Part shown: piece after piece, positions 26,437-37,045 of the stretch | Numbering within the stretch: position 1 is the stretch's first letter | Layout of the letters: every line of letters begins with the position of its first letter | DNA from: Mycobacterium szulgai | Lineage (GTDB): Bacteria > Actinomycetota > Actinomycetes > Mycobacteriales > Mycobacteriaceae | DNA length: 64,000 nt | NCBI RefSeq assembly: GCF_002116635.1 | Contig: NZ_LQPW01000154.1 | Coordinates: 1 to 64,000 of the forward strand | Direction: 5' to 3' | Position numbers and translations under genes: made by a program | Notes under the pieces: generated by a model | Database searches by the model: none | What the model was told of the DNA's origin: nothing | Seen by the model: only the letters and a program-made list of their open reading frames with translations

Positions 26437-26457
26437 GAGTGAGAGAGTACTCACTCA
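26436..26457. promoter_or_regulatory. TetR operator palindrome
   Basis: TGAGTGAG-AGAGTA-CTCACTCA has perfect 8-bp arms and abuts the TetR start codon, the expected place for an autoregulatory TetR site. Confidence 0.75.
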
Positions 26458-26551
26458 CCTTCCATCGGCGCAAACCGATCCGGCTGCGCCGAACGTGCAC
26501 CCACAGCGAGAAAACCGGCGAAAAATCGCGGTCAGTGCACGCTCGGTGCTC

Positions 26552-27766
26552 CTAGAAAAAGAACCCGGCGTATGGAGCCTGCGGTACCGCGAAGAGCCGA
26601 TCGGCCACTACGAGCGCCGCCGGATCGTCGGTGCGGGCCAGTCCGGCGACCGCGAGGCTGCGCCAGTTATGGCCACCGAGCAGCACCGCGCCCAGGCCCT
26701 CGATCGTGATATGCACTTCGGCGGGCCGGGTGCTCGATTCGGCACCGTCGGCGCTGATGGTGAACCGGCCCGAATTTCGCAACACCGGATCGTCGACCGC
26801 GATAGTAACGGCGCCCTCGCCCGCATAGCTGCGCGCCGACAGCGCCGTTGCGACGTCGATGACGCGCAGCCACGTTTCGTCGTGCACCGCGGTGATCTTC
26901 GCGGCACGGCGGTCGAGCAGCAGGGCCGGCAGCGGATCGTCGAGCGGCAGCATCCAGAACACCACGCGGTCAATGAGATCCAGGCCGAGCAGGAAGCGCA
27001 GCAACCCGAGATAGGCCTCGGTGGTGGGGGCGAAGAAATCCTCGACCACGATGGTCCGCTGATCGCTGACGAACCACGTGCCGGTGTCGGTGGGGCGGTA
27101 GCGGGCGAAGCCGGATTCGGCGCCCGGCTCGCCGTGCACTGCGATATATGAAGGGCCCGGCGATGATTCGGTGCGCAGCTGCAGACTCTCCCACCACGCC
27201 TGCGGGCGGTCAACCGTTCCGGCCCGGCACGGGCGATTCTCCCGGTAGATCCTGGGCAGCAGATCCCACGCCTGCGCGGCCTCGATGAGTCGCACCCGCC
27301 CGCCGGCTTCGACTCCTGGCCGCAGCTTTGCCCGCGCCGCCTGCACCTCGATACTTTGCACCGAATTGGCGACGCCATAGCCGTAGCGACCATAGATGGT
27401 CGCCTCCGACGCGCGCAGTGTGGCGACCACCTCACCGCGCGCAGCGAAGTCGTGTAGCTGGTGGTGCACCAGTCCGGTGGCGATACCGCGCCTGGTGAAC
27501 GACGGCAGTACGCCGATGTGTGTCACGCCGGCGTGGGCCACGGTGGCTCCGCCCGGCAACGTCAGTCGGCCGGTTATGGCGTCAGCGGTGCCGATCAATT
27601 TGCCGTCGACGAATGCACCGATTGTGCGGCCCGGTTCGAGGAGCTGCGTGATCTGCCCCGGCGGCAGATTCGGTAGTGGCGGCAAGCCGACCATCGCCGC
27701 GCGAAACACTTTGGCGGCAGCCAGCAGGTCGTCTTCGCTGTCCAGAACCCGGATATCGGTGCTCAC
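26552..27766 (-). CDS. eis: Eis-family GNAT acetyltransferase
   Basis: A 404-residue protein of the enhanced intracellular survival family, close to the 402-408 residues of M. tuberculosis Eis. The first GNAT domain carries the acetyl-CoA loop VLPSFTRRGIATGLVHHQL, then YGRYGYGVAN. The C-terminal sterol-carrier-like domain ends in GFFF, whose terminal carboxylate serves as the catalytic base in Eis. Eis enzymes acetylate several amines of aminoglycosides. The start is GTG at 27766 (STDIRVLDS). It may be a paralogue rather than the true orthologue, since its neighbours differ. It is probably co-transcribed with the monooxygenase, 36 bases upstream. Confidence 0.85.
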   Translation of the reverse strand: MSTDIRVLDSEDDLLAAAKVFRAAMVGLPPLPNLPPGQITQLLEPGRTIGAFVDGKLIGTADAITGRLTLPGGATVAHAGVTHIGVLPSFTRRGIATGLVHHQLHDFAARGEVVATLRASEATIYGRYGYGVANSVQSIEVQAARAKLRPGVEAGGRVRLIEAAQAWDLLPRIYRENRPCRAGTVDRPQAWWESLQLRTESSPGPSYIAVHGEPGAESGFARYRPTDTGTWFVSDQRTIVVEDFFAPTTEAYLGLLRFLLGLDLIDRVVFWMLPLDDPLPALLLDRRAAKITAVHDETWLRVIDVATALSARSYAGEGAVTIAVDDPVLRNSGRFTISADGAESSTRPAEVHITIEGLGAVLLGGHNWRSLAVAGLARTDDPAALVVADRLFAVPQAPYAGFFF

Positions 27767-27802
27767 CCGGCAAATGTAATCGCCGACGGCGGCCGGCACG
27801 CC

Positions 27803-29257
27803 TTAGCGGATGTCGAAGTGCCCGGGCTCCGGGTCGGCCAGCATGGCCGTCAGCGTCGCGCGGTCATACGGCCACAGATCGATGGTGTTGTTTTCGGTGC
27901 GGTACCAGGAGTTGCAGCCGGTATTCCAGACCGTGGGCGTCATGGCCGCGGCCACCGCGGCGTTGAATTCGTCGGTGGCCTCCTCGGTCACCTCGATCGA
28001 GGTCGCCGTGCCGGCGCGCAGCATGTCCAGGAACCGCGCGATGTAATTGGCAGTCCGTTCGGCCGAATACTGCAGAGAGATGGATCCGGTGGGCGAGTTC
28101 GGACCCAGCACGGTGAACAGGTTGGGGAATCCGGGGATAGCGGTCATCCGGTATGCCCTCGGGCCGCCGGCCCACGCCTTATCGATGGTCAGGCCGTCAC
28201 GGCCGGTGATCTCCATGGGCCGCATGTAGTTGTGCGTCTGAAATCCGGTGGCCAGAATGATGACGTCGACGGGCCGGTCACGGCCGTCGGCGGTGCGAAT
28301 GCCGGTGGGTGTCACCTCGGTGATCCGTTCGGTCACCAGCTCAGCGTTGTCGGATTGTATTGCGCGGTAATAGGTTCCGGACACCACCTGCCGTTTGCAC
28401 AGCGGCTGGTAGTCGGGGGTCAACCGGCTGCGCAGGTCTGGGTCGCGGACCTGCAGGCGCAGGCAGAGCCGGGCGTAGGCCTGGACCGTGCGCCGGCGCC
28501 ACGACGGCCTGGTGGTGACGTCGGCCAGAATTCCCGAGCCCCACAGCAGGCCCCGGTACAGTGCCTCGTGCGCCCTGGGCCAACGGGTCAGCGCCGCGCT
28601 GAGAAAAACGCTCTGGCGCAACGACATCGGCGCCCAGAGAATCCACTGCGGGGAGCGGACGTAGTGGGCGATGGCCGCCGCGCTCGGCTGCAGCGCGGAA
28701 ACGATTTGCACACCTGTGGATCCGGTGCCGATGACCGCGATTCGCTTGCCGCACAGATCAAGCTCGTCGTCCCAGCGCGCGGTATGCACCACCGGGCCGG
28801 CGAACTCGTCGAGGCCGGGAATGTCCGGGGTCGCCGGGTGGTGGAGCACTCCGGTGGCGCAGACGACGACGTCGGCGACGATCTGCTCGCTGCCGGTGGT
28901 GGTCAATGTCCAGCTCGCGGTGTCAGCACACCACTGTGCGGCAACGACTTCGGTGTTCAACCGGATGCGATCGCCCAAGCCGAGCGAATCCACCACCTCG
29001 CGGTGATAGCGCTGGATGTCGCGGCCGTCGGCCCAGACGTGCGACCAATCGGGCTTCGGTGCGAAACCGAATTGGTAAAGCTGAGAGGGCACGTCGCAGG
29101 TGAGGCCGGGATAGTGGTTCCAGTGCCATACCCCGCCCACGTCGGACGCCTTGTCCAGCACGGTGACGTCGGTGCAGCCACGGTGGGTGAAGATGTGCAG
29201 CGCGGTGATTCCGGCCAGACCGGCGCCGATGATGACAACCCGCGGCTCTCGGCTCAT
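27803..29257 (-). CDS. Baeyer-Villiger-type flavin monooxygenase
   Basis: A 484-residue FAD/NADPH monooxygenase. GAGLAGI near the N-terminus binds FAD, FAGPVVHTARW matches the Baeyer-Villiger fingerprint FxGxxxHxxxW, and VIGTGSTGVQ binds NADPH. It resembles EthA/MymA-like enzymes that oxygenate ketones or sulfur compounds; EthA-type enzymes activate thioamide drugs. It lies between a PadR regulator and the Eis-like gene on one strand. Confidence 0.9.
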   Translation of the reverse strand: MSREPRVVIIGAGLAGITALHIFTHRGCTDVTVLDKASDVGGVWHWNHYPGLTCDVPSQLYQFGFAPKPDWSHVWADGRDIQRYHREVVDSLGLGDRIRLNTEVVAAQWCADTASWTLTTTGSEQIVADVVVCATGVLHHPATPDIPGLDEFAGPVVHTARWDDELDLCGKRIAVIGTGSTGVQIVSALQPSAAAIAHYVRSPQWILWAPMSLRQSVFLSAALTRWPRAHEALYRGLLWGSGILADVTTRPSWRRRTVQAYARLCLRLQVRDPDLRSRLTPDYQPLCKRQVVSGTYYRAIQSDNAELVTERITEVTPTGIRTADGRDRPVDVIILATGFQTHNYMRPMEITGRDGLTIDKAWAGGPRAYRMTAIPGFPNLFTVLGPNSPTGSISLQYSAERTANYIARFLDMLRAGTATSIEVTEEATDEFNAAVAAAMTPTVWNTGCNSWYRTENNTIDLWPYDRATLTAMLADPEPGHFDIR

Positions 29258-29296
29258 CCGCTGATCCCGCTTCTCATAGCTGCGTTCGGATCGGGG

Positions 29297-29854
29297 TCAT
29301 AGCCGGTACCGGTGGTCGATGATCGTCAACGCATGCTCAGCCCAGCGAATGTTCTCCTCCTCGAACGAGATTCCGCGCAGCAGCGTCAGGTAGGGGCCCA
29401 CTCGCTCTGCCTCGGCGAGGAAAGCCCCTTCGGTACGGCCGTCAAGCATGCGGGCCCGAAGCCGTTCGTAGCGTTGCAGTTTGGCGCTGGCCCAGTGAAG
29501 TCGTCCGGCGATGAAGTCGCGGACCGCTTGCGTGTCACCGGCGTCGGCGGCTTGGACTTTGACCAGCAACTCATCACGGATCACCGACGGCTTGGGTGCC
29601 CGCGCGGTGAACTGCCGGATCGCCTCATGGCCGGCCTCGGTGAGCGTATACATCCGCTTGTTCGGCCGGCGTTCCTGGTGAACGACGCGTGCGGAGATAA
29701 GGCCTTGTTCGGCCAGCCGGTCGAGTTCGCGATACAACTGCTGCGGGGTGGCCATCCAGAAGTTCGCCACCGACGCATCGAAGCCCTTGGCCAGGTCGTA
29801 TCCCGACGATTCGCCCTCGAGCAGCGCAGCCAGCACGGCGTCTCGCAGGGACAT
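29297..29854 (-). CDS. PadR-family transcriptional regulator
   Basis: A 185-residue PadR protein. The winged helix spans about residues 5-80 (LLEGESSGYDLAKGFD, QQLYRELDRLAEQGLI, YTLTEAGHEAIRQF), followed by the C-terminal dimerisation helices of the Vir_act_alpha_C type (residues 95-180). It heads the run monooxygenase-Eis and is divergent from the NTF2-like gene, so it probably controls one or both sides. Confidence 0.9.
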   Translation of the reverse strand: MSLRDAVLAALLEGESSGYDLAKGFDASVANFWMATPQQLYRELDRLAEQGLISARVVHQERRPNKRMYTLTEAGHEAIRQFTARAPKPSVIRDELLVKVQAADAGDTQAVRDFIAGRLHWASAKLQRYERLRARMLDGRTEGAFLAEAERVGPYLTLLRGISFEEENIRWAEHALTIIDHRYRL

Positions 29855-29889
29855 CGGGCGATCATATAACCATGCACCTATTCAACAAA

Positions 29890-29901
29890 GTGATTAATCA
29901 C
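29890..29901. promoter_or_regulatory. Candidate PadR operator
   Basis: GTGATTAATCAC is a perfect 12-bp palindrome in the 86-base gap between the divergent PadR and NTF2-like genes. CACCTAT also occurs twice nearby (about 29874 and 29899). Confidence 0.55.
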
Positions 29902-29940
29902 CTATGGACACGTCCGGGGTGTGGCGTCTAACTTGTCCAC

Positions 29941-30357
29941 ATGCATCCATTCCGTAAGGCGGTCGAAGCGCGCGATGAGGCGGCCGTCCAGGCGATGTTG
30001 GCCGACGACGTCGTATTCACCAGCCCGGTGGCGTTCAAGCCGTACGTCGGCAAGCCGATCACCGCAGCCCTGCTGAGCGGTGTGTTGCGGGTCTTCGAGG
30101 ACTTTCACTACATCCGGGAGATCACCGACGCCAACGGCCGCGATCACGCGTTCGTCTTCGAAGCCGGGATTTCGGGCTCGCCGGGGGTGAAGATCACCGG
30201 CTGCGATTTCCTGCACTTCAACGACGACGGCCTCATCGACGACTTCATGGTGATGGTCCGGCCGCTGTCGGGTGCAACCGCACTGTCCGAGGCGATGGGG
30301 GCCCAGTTCGACCGGATTCAGCAAGAGGCGCTCGAATTCGCCGCGCAGGCAGGCTGA
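29941..30357 (+). CDS. NTF2-like (SnoaL-type) protein
   Basis: A 138-residue alpha+beta-cone protein: MHPFRKAVEARDEAAVQAML, DDVVFTSPVAFKPYVGK and DFLHFNDDGLIDDFMVMVRP follow the SnoaL/NTF2 pattern. Such proteins are small isomerases, hydrolases or binding partners. It precedes the F420 enzyme by two bases, so the two likely act on the same substrate. First gene of a four-gene + strand operon. Confidence 0.82.
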   Translation: MHPFRKAVEARDEAAVQAMLADDVVFTSPVAFKPYVGKPITAALLSGVLRVFEDFHYIREITDANGRDHAFVFEAGISGSPGVKITGCDFLHFNDDGLIDDFMVMVRPLSGATALSEAMGAQFDRIQQEALEFAAQAG

Positions 30358-30359
30358 CC

Positions 30360-31400
30360 ATGAGAATCGGATTGGGCATCAACTATGCCGGCGGCTTCAA
30401 GGATGTCGCCGCCGAAGTGGCGGACCTGGAACGGGCCGGCCTCGATATTGTCTTTGTCCCCGAAGCGTATTCGTTCGACGCGGTGAGCGCGCTGGGCTAC
30501 CTGGCCGCAAGCACCGAACGCGTCGAGTTGGCCTCGGGCATCCTGCAGCTCTACACCCGGACACCCACGCTGACCGCGATGACCGCGGCCGGTTTGGACT
30601 ACGTCTCCGACGGCCGGTTCACCCTCGGTCTGGGTGCCTCCGGCCCCCAGGTGATCGAGGGTTTTCACGGTGTGCCCTACGACGCCCCGATCGGCCGCAC
30701 CCGGGAAGTGATCGAGATCTGCCGTCGGGTGTGGCGCCGCGAGACTCTCGACTACCAGGGCAAGCACTACACGATTCCGCTGCCGGCCGGGCAGGGCACC
30801 GGGCTGGGCAAGCCGCTGAAGCTCATCAACCACCCTGTGCGGGAACGCATTCCGATACTGGTGGCCGCGCTCGGACCCAAGAACGTCGAACTGGCGGCCG
30901 AAATCGCCGAAGGCTGGCAACCGATCTTCTATCTGCCGGAGAAGGCGCAGGACGTGTGGGGCGAGTCGCTGGCCACCGGCCAGGCCAAGCGCGATCCGGC
31001 GCTGGGCCAGCTCGAGGTGTATGCCGGCCCGGCGCTGGCCATCGGCGAAAACGTCGAATCCCTAAGGGAATTCGTCAAACCCCACTTGGCCCTCTACATC
31101 GGCGGAATGGGCGCCAAGGGCAAGAACTTCTATCACACCCTGGCCACCAAGTACGGGTACGGGCCGCAGGCCGACCGCATCCAAGAGCTCTACCTCGCCG
31201 GCGACAAGGAGGGTGCGGCCAAGGTGGTACCCGACGAGCTCGTTCGCGACGTCAACCTGATCGGCACCCGCGAGTTCGTCAAGGAGCGAGTGGCGGCGTT
31301 CCGCGCGGCGGGGGTCACGACGCTGAACGTGACGCCCATGGCGGGGTCACCAGCGGAGCGGGTCAAGCTCATCGAGGAGTTGCGTCAACTCGTTGACTAG
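30360..31400 (+). CDS. LLM-class F420-dependent oxidoreductase
   Basis: A 346-residue luciferase-like F420 enzyme: MRIGLGINYAGGFKD, SGILQLYTRTPTLTAMTAAG, GRFTLGLGASGPQVIEGFHG and IPILVAALGPKNVELAAEIA are characteristic. It transfers hydride between F420 and an unknown substrate. The start codon lies two bases after the NTF2-like gene's stop, and the lipoprotein gene follows by three bases, so they form one operon. Confidence 0.9.
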   Translation: MRIGLGINYAGGFKDVAAEVADLERAGLDIVFVPEAYSFDAVSALGYLAASTERVELASGILQLYTRTPTLTAMTAAGLDYVSDGRFTLGLGASGPQVIEGFHGVPYDAPIGRTREVIEICRRVWRRETLDYQGKHYTIPLPAGQGTGLGKPLKLINHPVRERIPILVAALGPKNVELAAEIAEGWQPIFYLPEKAQDVWGESLATGQAKRDPALGQLEVYAGPALAIGENVESLREFVKPHLALYIGGMGAKGKNFYHTLATKYGYGPQADRIQELYLAGDKEGAAKVVPDELVRDVNLIGTREFVKERVAAFRAAGVTTLNVTPMAGSPAERVKLIEELRQLVD

Positions 31401-31403
31401 CCG

Positions 31404-32336
31404 ATGAACCGATTCGCATTCACCCTCGCATTGCTGGTTGCGCTGTCGGGATGCGCGGCCGATCCGGTGAACAGCCGACCGGCCCGAGCGGCGGTCGCAG
31501 CGGGCGACTTCAGCGGTTCGGTCGACATCGGCAACGGGCGGCACCTTTATCTCGAGTGTCGCGGAAAGGGCAGCCCGACAATCATTTTGGAGTCTGGCTA
31601 CCACAATGCGTCGGATCTGTGGGGCGTGTCCGATGCTGCCGCGCCGGCGGTAGGACCGGCCGTGTTGCCCGCGCTTGCAAGGCAGCATCGGGTGTGCGCA
31701 TACGACCGGCCTGGAACCTTGCGCTCGTCCACCCCGCCCACGATTACCGACCGCAGTTCGCCGGCGCCGATGCCACGCACCGCGCAAGACGTCGTTGCCG
31801 ACCTGCATGCGTTGCTCGGTGCCGCTCGGCTGCCGGGGCCGTACATCCTGGTCGGGCACTCGCTGGGTGGCTTGTTCGTCCGGCTGTACGCGCAGACCTA
31901 TCCCGCGCAGGTGCGCGCGCTGGTATTCGTCGACGCCTTCGCCGTCGAGATTCCGAGCCTGATGGAATCCGACTGGCCGGCTTATCGGCGGGCGCTGGAT
32001 GGCCCGTTGCCGCAGTTCGCCACCGCGCCGTCGTTCGAGCTAGTCGACATCGACACCAGCGTCGAGCAGGTGTCCGCCGCTGCTGCGTTCCCGCCCATCC
32101 CTACCGCGGTGCTCACCAGAACCGAGCCCTTCATCATTCCCCCGGACGTCCCGACCGAAAAAGGCCCGCAGTTAGAACAGGCATGGCGTGACGGTGCTGC
32201 CGATCTCGTCGCACTGCGGCCGCAAACACCACACATCGTGGCCGCGGGCAGCGACCACTTCATTCAGATCCACCAGCCTGACGTGGTGGTGGCCGGCGTC
32301 GAGCTGGTAATACAGAGGTCGGCAGGGAGCCACTGA
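31404..32336 (+). CDS. Secreted lipoprotein alpha/beta-hydrolase
   Basis: A 310-residue protein with a signal peptide ending in the lipobox LVALSGC (Cys about residue 18), so it should be lipid-anchored outside the membrane. The hydrolase domain shows ILESGYHNAS, AYDRPGTLRSS, nucleophile elbow VGHSLGGLFVRL and a late AAGSDHFIQIHQP histidine. Resembles carboxylesterases. Stop and the next start overlap by one base (TGATG). Confidence 0.88.
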   Translation: MNRFAFTLALLVALSGCAADPVNSRPARAAVAAGDFSGSVDIGNGRHLYLECRGKGSPTIILESGYHNASDLWGVSDAAAPAVGPAVLPALARQHRVCAYDRPGTLRSSTPPTITDRSSPAPMPRTAQDVVADLHALLGAARLPGPYILVGHSLGGLFVRLYAQTYPAQVRALVFVDAFAVEIPSLMESDWPAYRRALDGPLPQFATAPSFELVDIDTSVEQVSAAAAFPPIPTAVLTRTEPFIIPPDVPTEKGPQLEQAWRDGAADLVALRPQTPHIVAAGSDHFIQIHQPDVVVAGVELVIQRSAGSH

Positions 32337-33136
32337 TGTCCGATGTGAAAGTTCACCATCTCAACTGCGGCACCATGAAAATGCCGGGAGCGTCGCTGGT
32401 GGCCCATGTGCTCCTAGTCGAAACGCAGAACGGGCTCGTGCTCGTCGACACCGGCTTCGGCATCCAGGATTGCGAAAACCCAAGCAGGATTGGTCCTTTC
32501 CGGCATTTCCTGCGGCCGGTATTGTCGCGCCAGGAGACCGCAGTCCACCAGATTGAAGAACTCGGCTTCGACCGCAGCGACGTACGGCACATCGTCATCA
32601 CCCACTTCGACTTCGACCATATCGGCGGTATCGCCGACTTCCCATCCGCCCAAATTCATGTCACCGCGGCCGAAGCGCTGGGCGCCGTGCACGCACCCTC
32701 CGCGCGGGAGAAGCTGCGTTACCGCAGCGGGCAATGGGCGCATGGGCCCAGCCTCGTCGAGCACGGCCCAGCCGGCGAATCATGGCGAGGTTTCGCCGCC
32801 GCGAAACCCCTCGACGCCATCGATCCAGGGGTCGTGCTGGTTCCCATGCCCGGCCATACGCGTGGCCACGCCGCGGTCGCGGTCGATGCCGGCCACCGCT
32901 GGATCCTGCACTGCGGCGACGCCTTCTACCACTCCGGCACCATCGACGGGCGCTCGCGCGTGCCGCGCGTGCTGAGCGCTCAAGAAGCGATGTTCGCCTT
33001 CGACCGCAAACAGCTTCGCGCCAACCAGGACCGCTTGACCGAGCTGTACCACCGCCAAGAACCCGGCCTGCTCATCGTGTGCGCACACGACCCGGGGCTC
33101 TACGCGCGGGCCCGCGACAGCCAGCATGCGGCGTAA
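32336..33136 (+). CDS. Metallo-beta-lactamase-fold hydrolase
   Basis: A 266-residue MBL-fold protein with zinc motifs VITHFDFDHIGG, PMPGHTRGH, HCGDAFYH and CAHDPGLY. The second position of the usual HxHxDH is Asp (HFDFDH), a variant found in lactonase-like members. Last gene of the operon, translationally coupled to the lipoprotein hydrolase. Candidate lactonase or esterase; the substrate is unknown. Confidence 0.85.
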   Translation: MSDVKVHHLNCGTMKMPGASLVAHVLLVETQNGLVLVDTGFGIQDCENPSRIGPFRHFLRPVLSRQETAVHQIEELGFDRSDVRHIVITHFDFDHIGGIADFPSAQIHVTAAEALGAVHAPSAREKLRYRSGQWAHGPSLVEHGPAGESWRGFAAAKPLDAIDPGVVLVPMPGHTRGHAAVAVDAGHRWILHCGDAFYHSGTIDGRSRVPRVLSAQEAMFAFDRKQLRANQDRLTELYHRQEPGLLIVCAHDPGLYARARDSQHAA

Positions 33137-33142
33137 AGCGAG

Positions 33143-35404
<2,262 letters not shown>

Positions 35405-35513
35405 GGTTGTTCTCCCGGCGTCACTGTCGGTCAAGATTGGCGAAGGGGTCCGTACGGATTGCCTGTTCGACCTTACTAATGATCCACCGGTGCTGTGCGT
35501 CCGCGGCCAGCTT

Positions 35514-36368
35514 TCAGCGCACAGCCTCGCCGTTTGGCGGCGGTTTCCAGAGCAGCGCAAGCACGGCGGCGACGTCGAGGTCGTCACGGTCCTTGACTGA
35601 CGTCCAGCGCTCGAGCGCGGTGGCGGCGCCTACCGCCATGTCGCCGGGAAGCCCGGCGGCGCGCAACGCCTCGTCGGCCTCACGCATTTCCGGTGCCCAT
35701 CGCCAGGCGCGGGCCGCGGCGGCGCGAAATGCGTCGGTGTCGGCAAGCGGGCGGCTGTGCAACAGGTCGGCCTCCCGGGCCAGGTGGTCTTCAACGCCGT
35801 GCCGCTGGGCCAGGGCGTGGGCGACGGCGCCCAAGACCCGACTGGCCTTTTGATAGGACGCGTAGGCCATCTTCAACGCTGACGCCTGGCCGATGTCGCC
35901 GGGCAGCGTGACGACCTCGAGTGCGGTGCCTTCGAAGAGCCGCGCGATCCGTTCCGCATGGCCGCATACGTAGAGGCGGGTGGTGCCCGGTGTCATCGGC
36001 GGCTCGCCGATGATTGCGCCGTCGGCGAGCAGCGCCGTCGGCAATGCGGCCGCGACCCGTTGCATCCGGGCCGGGGCGATCGCGTTGGCGTCGAGGTAGA
36101 CACCGGTGAAGGCGCTTTCGGTGCTTTCGGCAACCAAGCGAGCCACGTCCTCGGCGTGCGCGGGTGGGCAGATCGACACGACGATGTCGCTGCCGTCGAG
36201 CGCGGCAGCCAGCTCGGCGCATTCGACCAGGTCCGCGTCCTTGGCGCGCCTACCCGTTTCGGCGCTGCGGCCGGCGGCAACCCACCGCACGATCGCGCCG
36301 CTACGCCCTGCCTGGGCACCCACCGCGGCGCCCATCGAACCGGGATGCAACAAGGTCACGACTGTCAT
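35514..36368 (-). CDS. NAD(P)-binding beta-hydroxyacid-dehydrogenase-like oxidoreductase
   Basis: A 284-residue protein with an N-terminal Rossmann domain (LLHPGSMGAAVGAQ in place of the usual GxGxMG, DIVVSICPPAHAEDVA) and a helical C-terminal domain like that of 6-phosphogluconate dehydrogenase relatives (GQASALKMAYASYQKAS, with the conserved Lys). Its start overlaps the TetR stop by 4 bases, so the two are coupled. Substrate unknown. I do not recall it in the M. tuberculosis icd2 region, so it may be an insertion. Confidence 0.82.
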   Translation of the reverse strand: MTVVTLLHPGSMGAAVGAQAGRSGAIVRWVAAGRSAETGRRAKDADLVECAELAAALDGSDIVVSICPPAHAEDVARLVAESTESAFTGVYLDANAIAPARMQRVAAALPTALLADGAIIGEPPMTPGTTRLYVCGHAERIARLFEGTALEVVTLPGDIGQASALKMAYASYQKASRVLGAVAHALAQRHGVEDHLAREADLLHSRPLADTDAFRAAAARAWRWAPEMREADEALRAAGLPGDMAVGAATALERWTSVKDRDDLDVAAVLALLWKPPPNGEAVR

Positions 36369-36937
36369 CGCGGCTGCCCGGCGCGCAGGCCGTCGAGGGC
36401 CACCTCAGTGACCCGTTCGGCGATCTCGGCGTTATAACCCTGCATCGCTTGGCAGCCGACCAGCAGCGCCTTTACCTCGGGCACTCCCACATCTGGGCGT
36501 GCGGTACCCGCGTCCTGGGCCGCGCGTAGCAGTTCGGCGAGCAGGCTCAGGAAGTCCTGCTCAGCCTCGGGAACGGTGCTGTTGATGTCGATCCCGAGGC
36601 CGGCCAGCGCCTCGACAAGGCCGCGGTCGGTGGCGCCCCACTGCAACACCATCGAATGCAGAAACGCAAACAAAGCCTGGCCGGGCTGCTCGGACTTGAG
36701 CAAGGCGCGGCCCTCGCCGATGATGCGGCCCATCCGGTCGGCGATCACCGCCTGGAAGAGCGCCTCCTTGGTGGGGAAGTGCCGGTACACGGTGCCGGCG
36801 CCGACGCCTGCGCGCCGGGCGATCTCGTCGATCGGCACCGTCAGACCCTCGGCGGCAAAGGTCTCATAGGCGACCTCCAGCACGCGCGCCCGGTTACGGG
36901 CGGCGTCTGCGCGAACCGGCCGACCGCATCGACCCAA
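36365..36937 (-). CDS. TetR-family regulator
   Basis: A 190-residue TetR protein; helix-turn-helix at about 15-60 (RVLEVAYETFAAEGLTVPID, GVGAGTVYRHFPTKEALFQA). The start appears to be TTG at 36937. Size and position between icd2 and the SDR fit M. tuberculosis Rv0067c. It is divergent from the SDR gene and coupled to the oxidoreductase downstream. Confidence 0.88.
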   Translation of the reverse strand: MGRCGRPVRADAARNRARVLEVAYETFAAEGLTVPIDEIARRAGVGAGTVYRHFPTKEALFQAVIADRMGRIIGEGRALLKSEQPGQALFAFLHSMVLQWGATDRGLVEALAGLGIDINSTVPEAEQDFLSLLAELLRAAQDAGTARPDVGVPEVKALLVGCQAMQGYNAEIAERVTEVALDGLRAGQPR

Positions 36938-36960
36938 CTTTCACCCCTGGAGTACACGTG

Positions 36961-36991
36961 TTGACAAAACGGGGCGCACGTTCCGTATAGT
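36961..36991 (+). promoter_or_regulatory. Sigma-A-type promoter of the SDR gene
   Basis: TTGACA at 36961-36966 and TATAGT at 36986-36991 with a 19-base spacer. A 10-bp inverted repeat (AAACGGGGCG at 36967-36976, CGCCCCGTTT at 37011-37020) encloses the -10 element, and the palindrome GAGCGCTC lies at 37004-37011. These are candidate TetR sites. Confidence 0.6.
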
Positions 36992-37045
36992 CGGAGCCAA
37001 GCGGAGCGCTCGCCCCGTTTATCGCATCATAGCGAGGAGTCCCTC

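Noticed and set aside
27818..29302. 494-codon + strand frame opposite the monooxygenase
   Set aside because: High GC leaves antisense frames open. The minus strand has complete FAD, NADPH and BVMO motifs, and the + frame has none.
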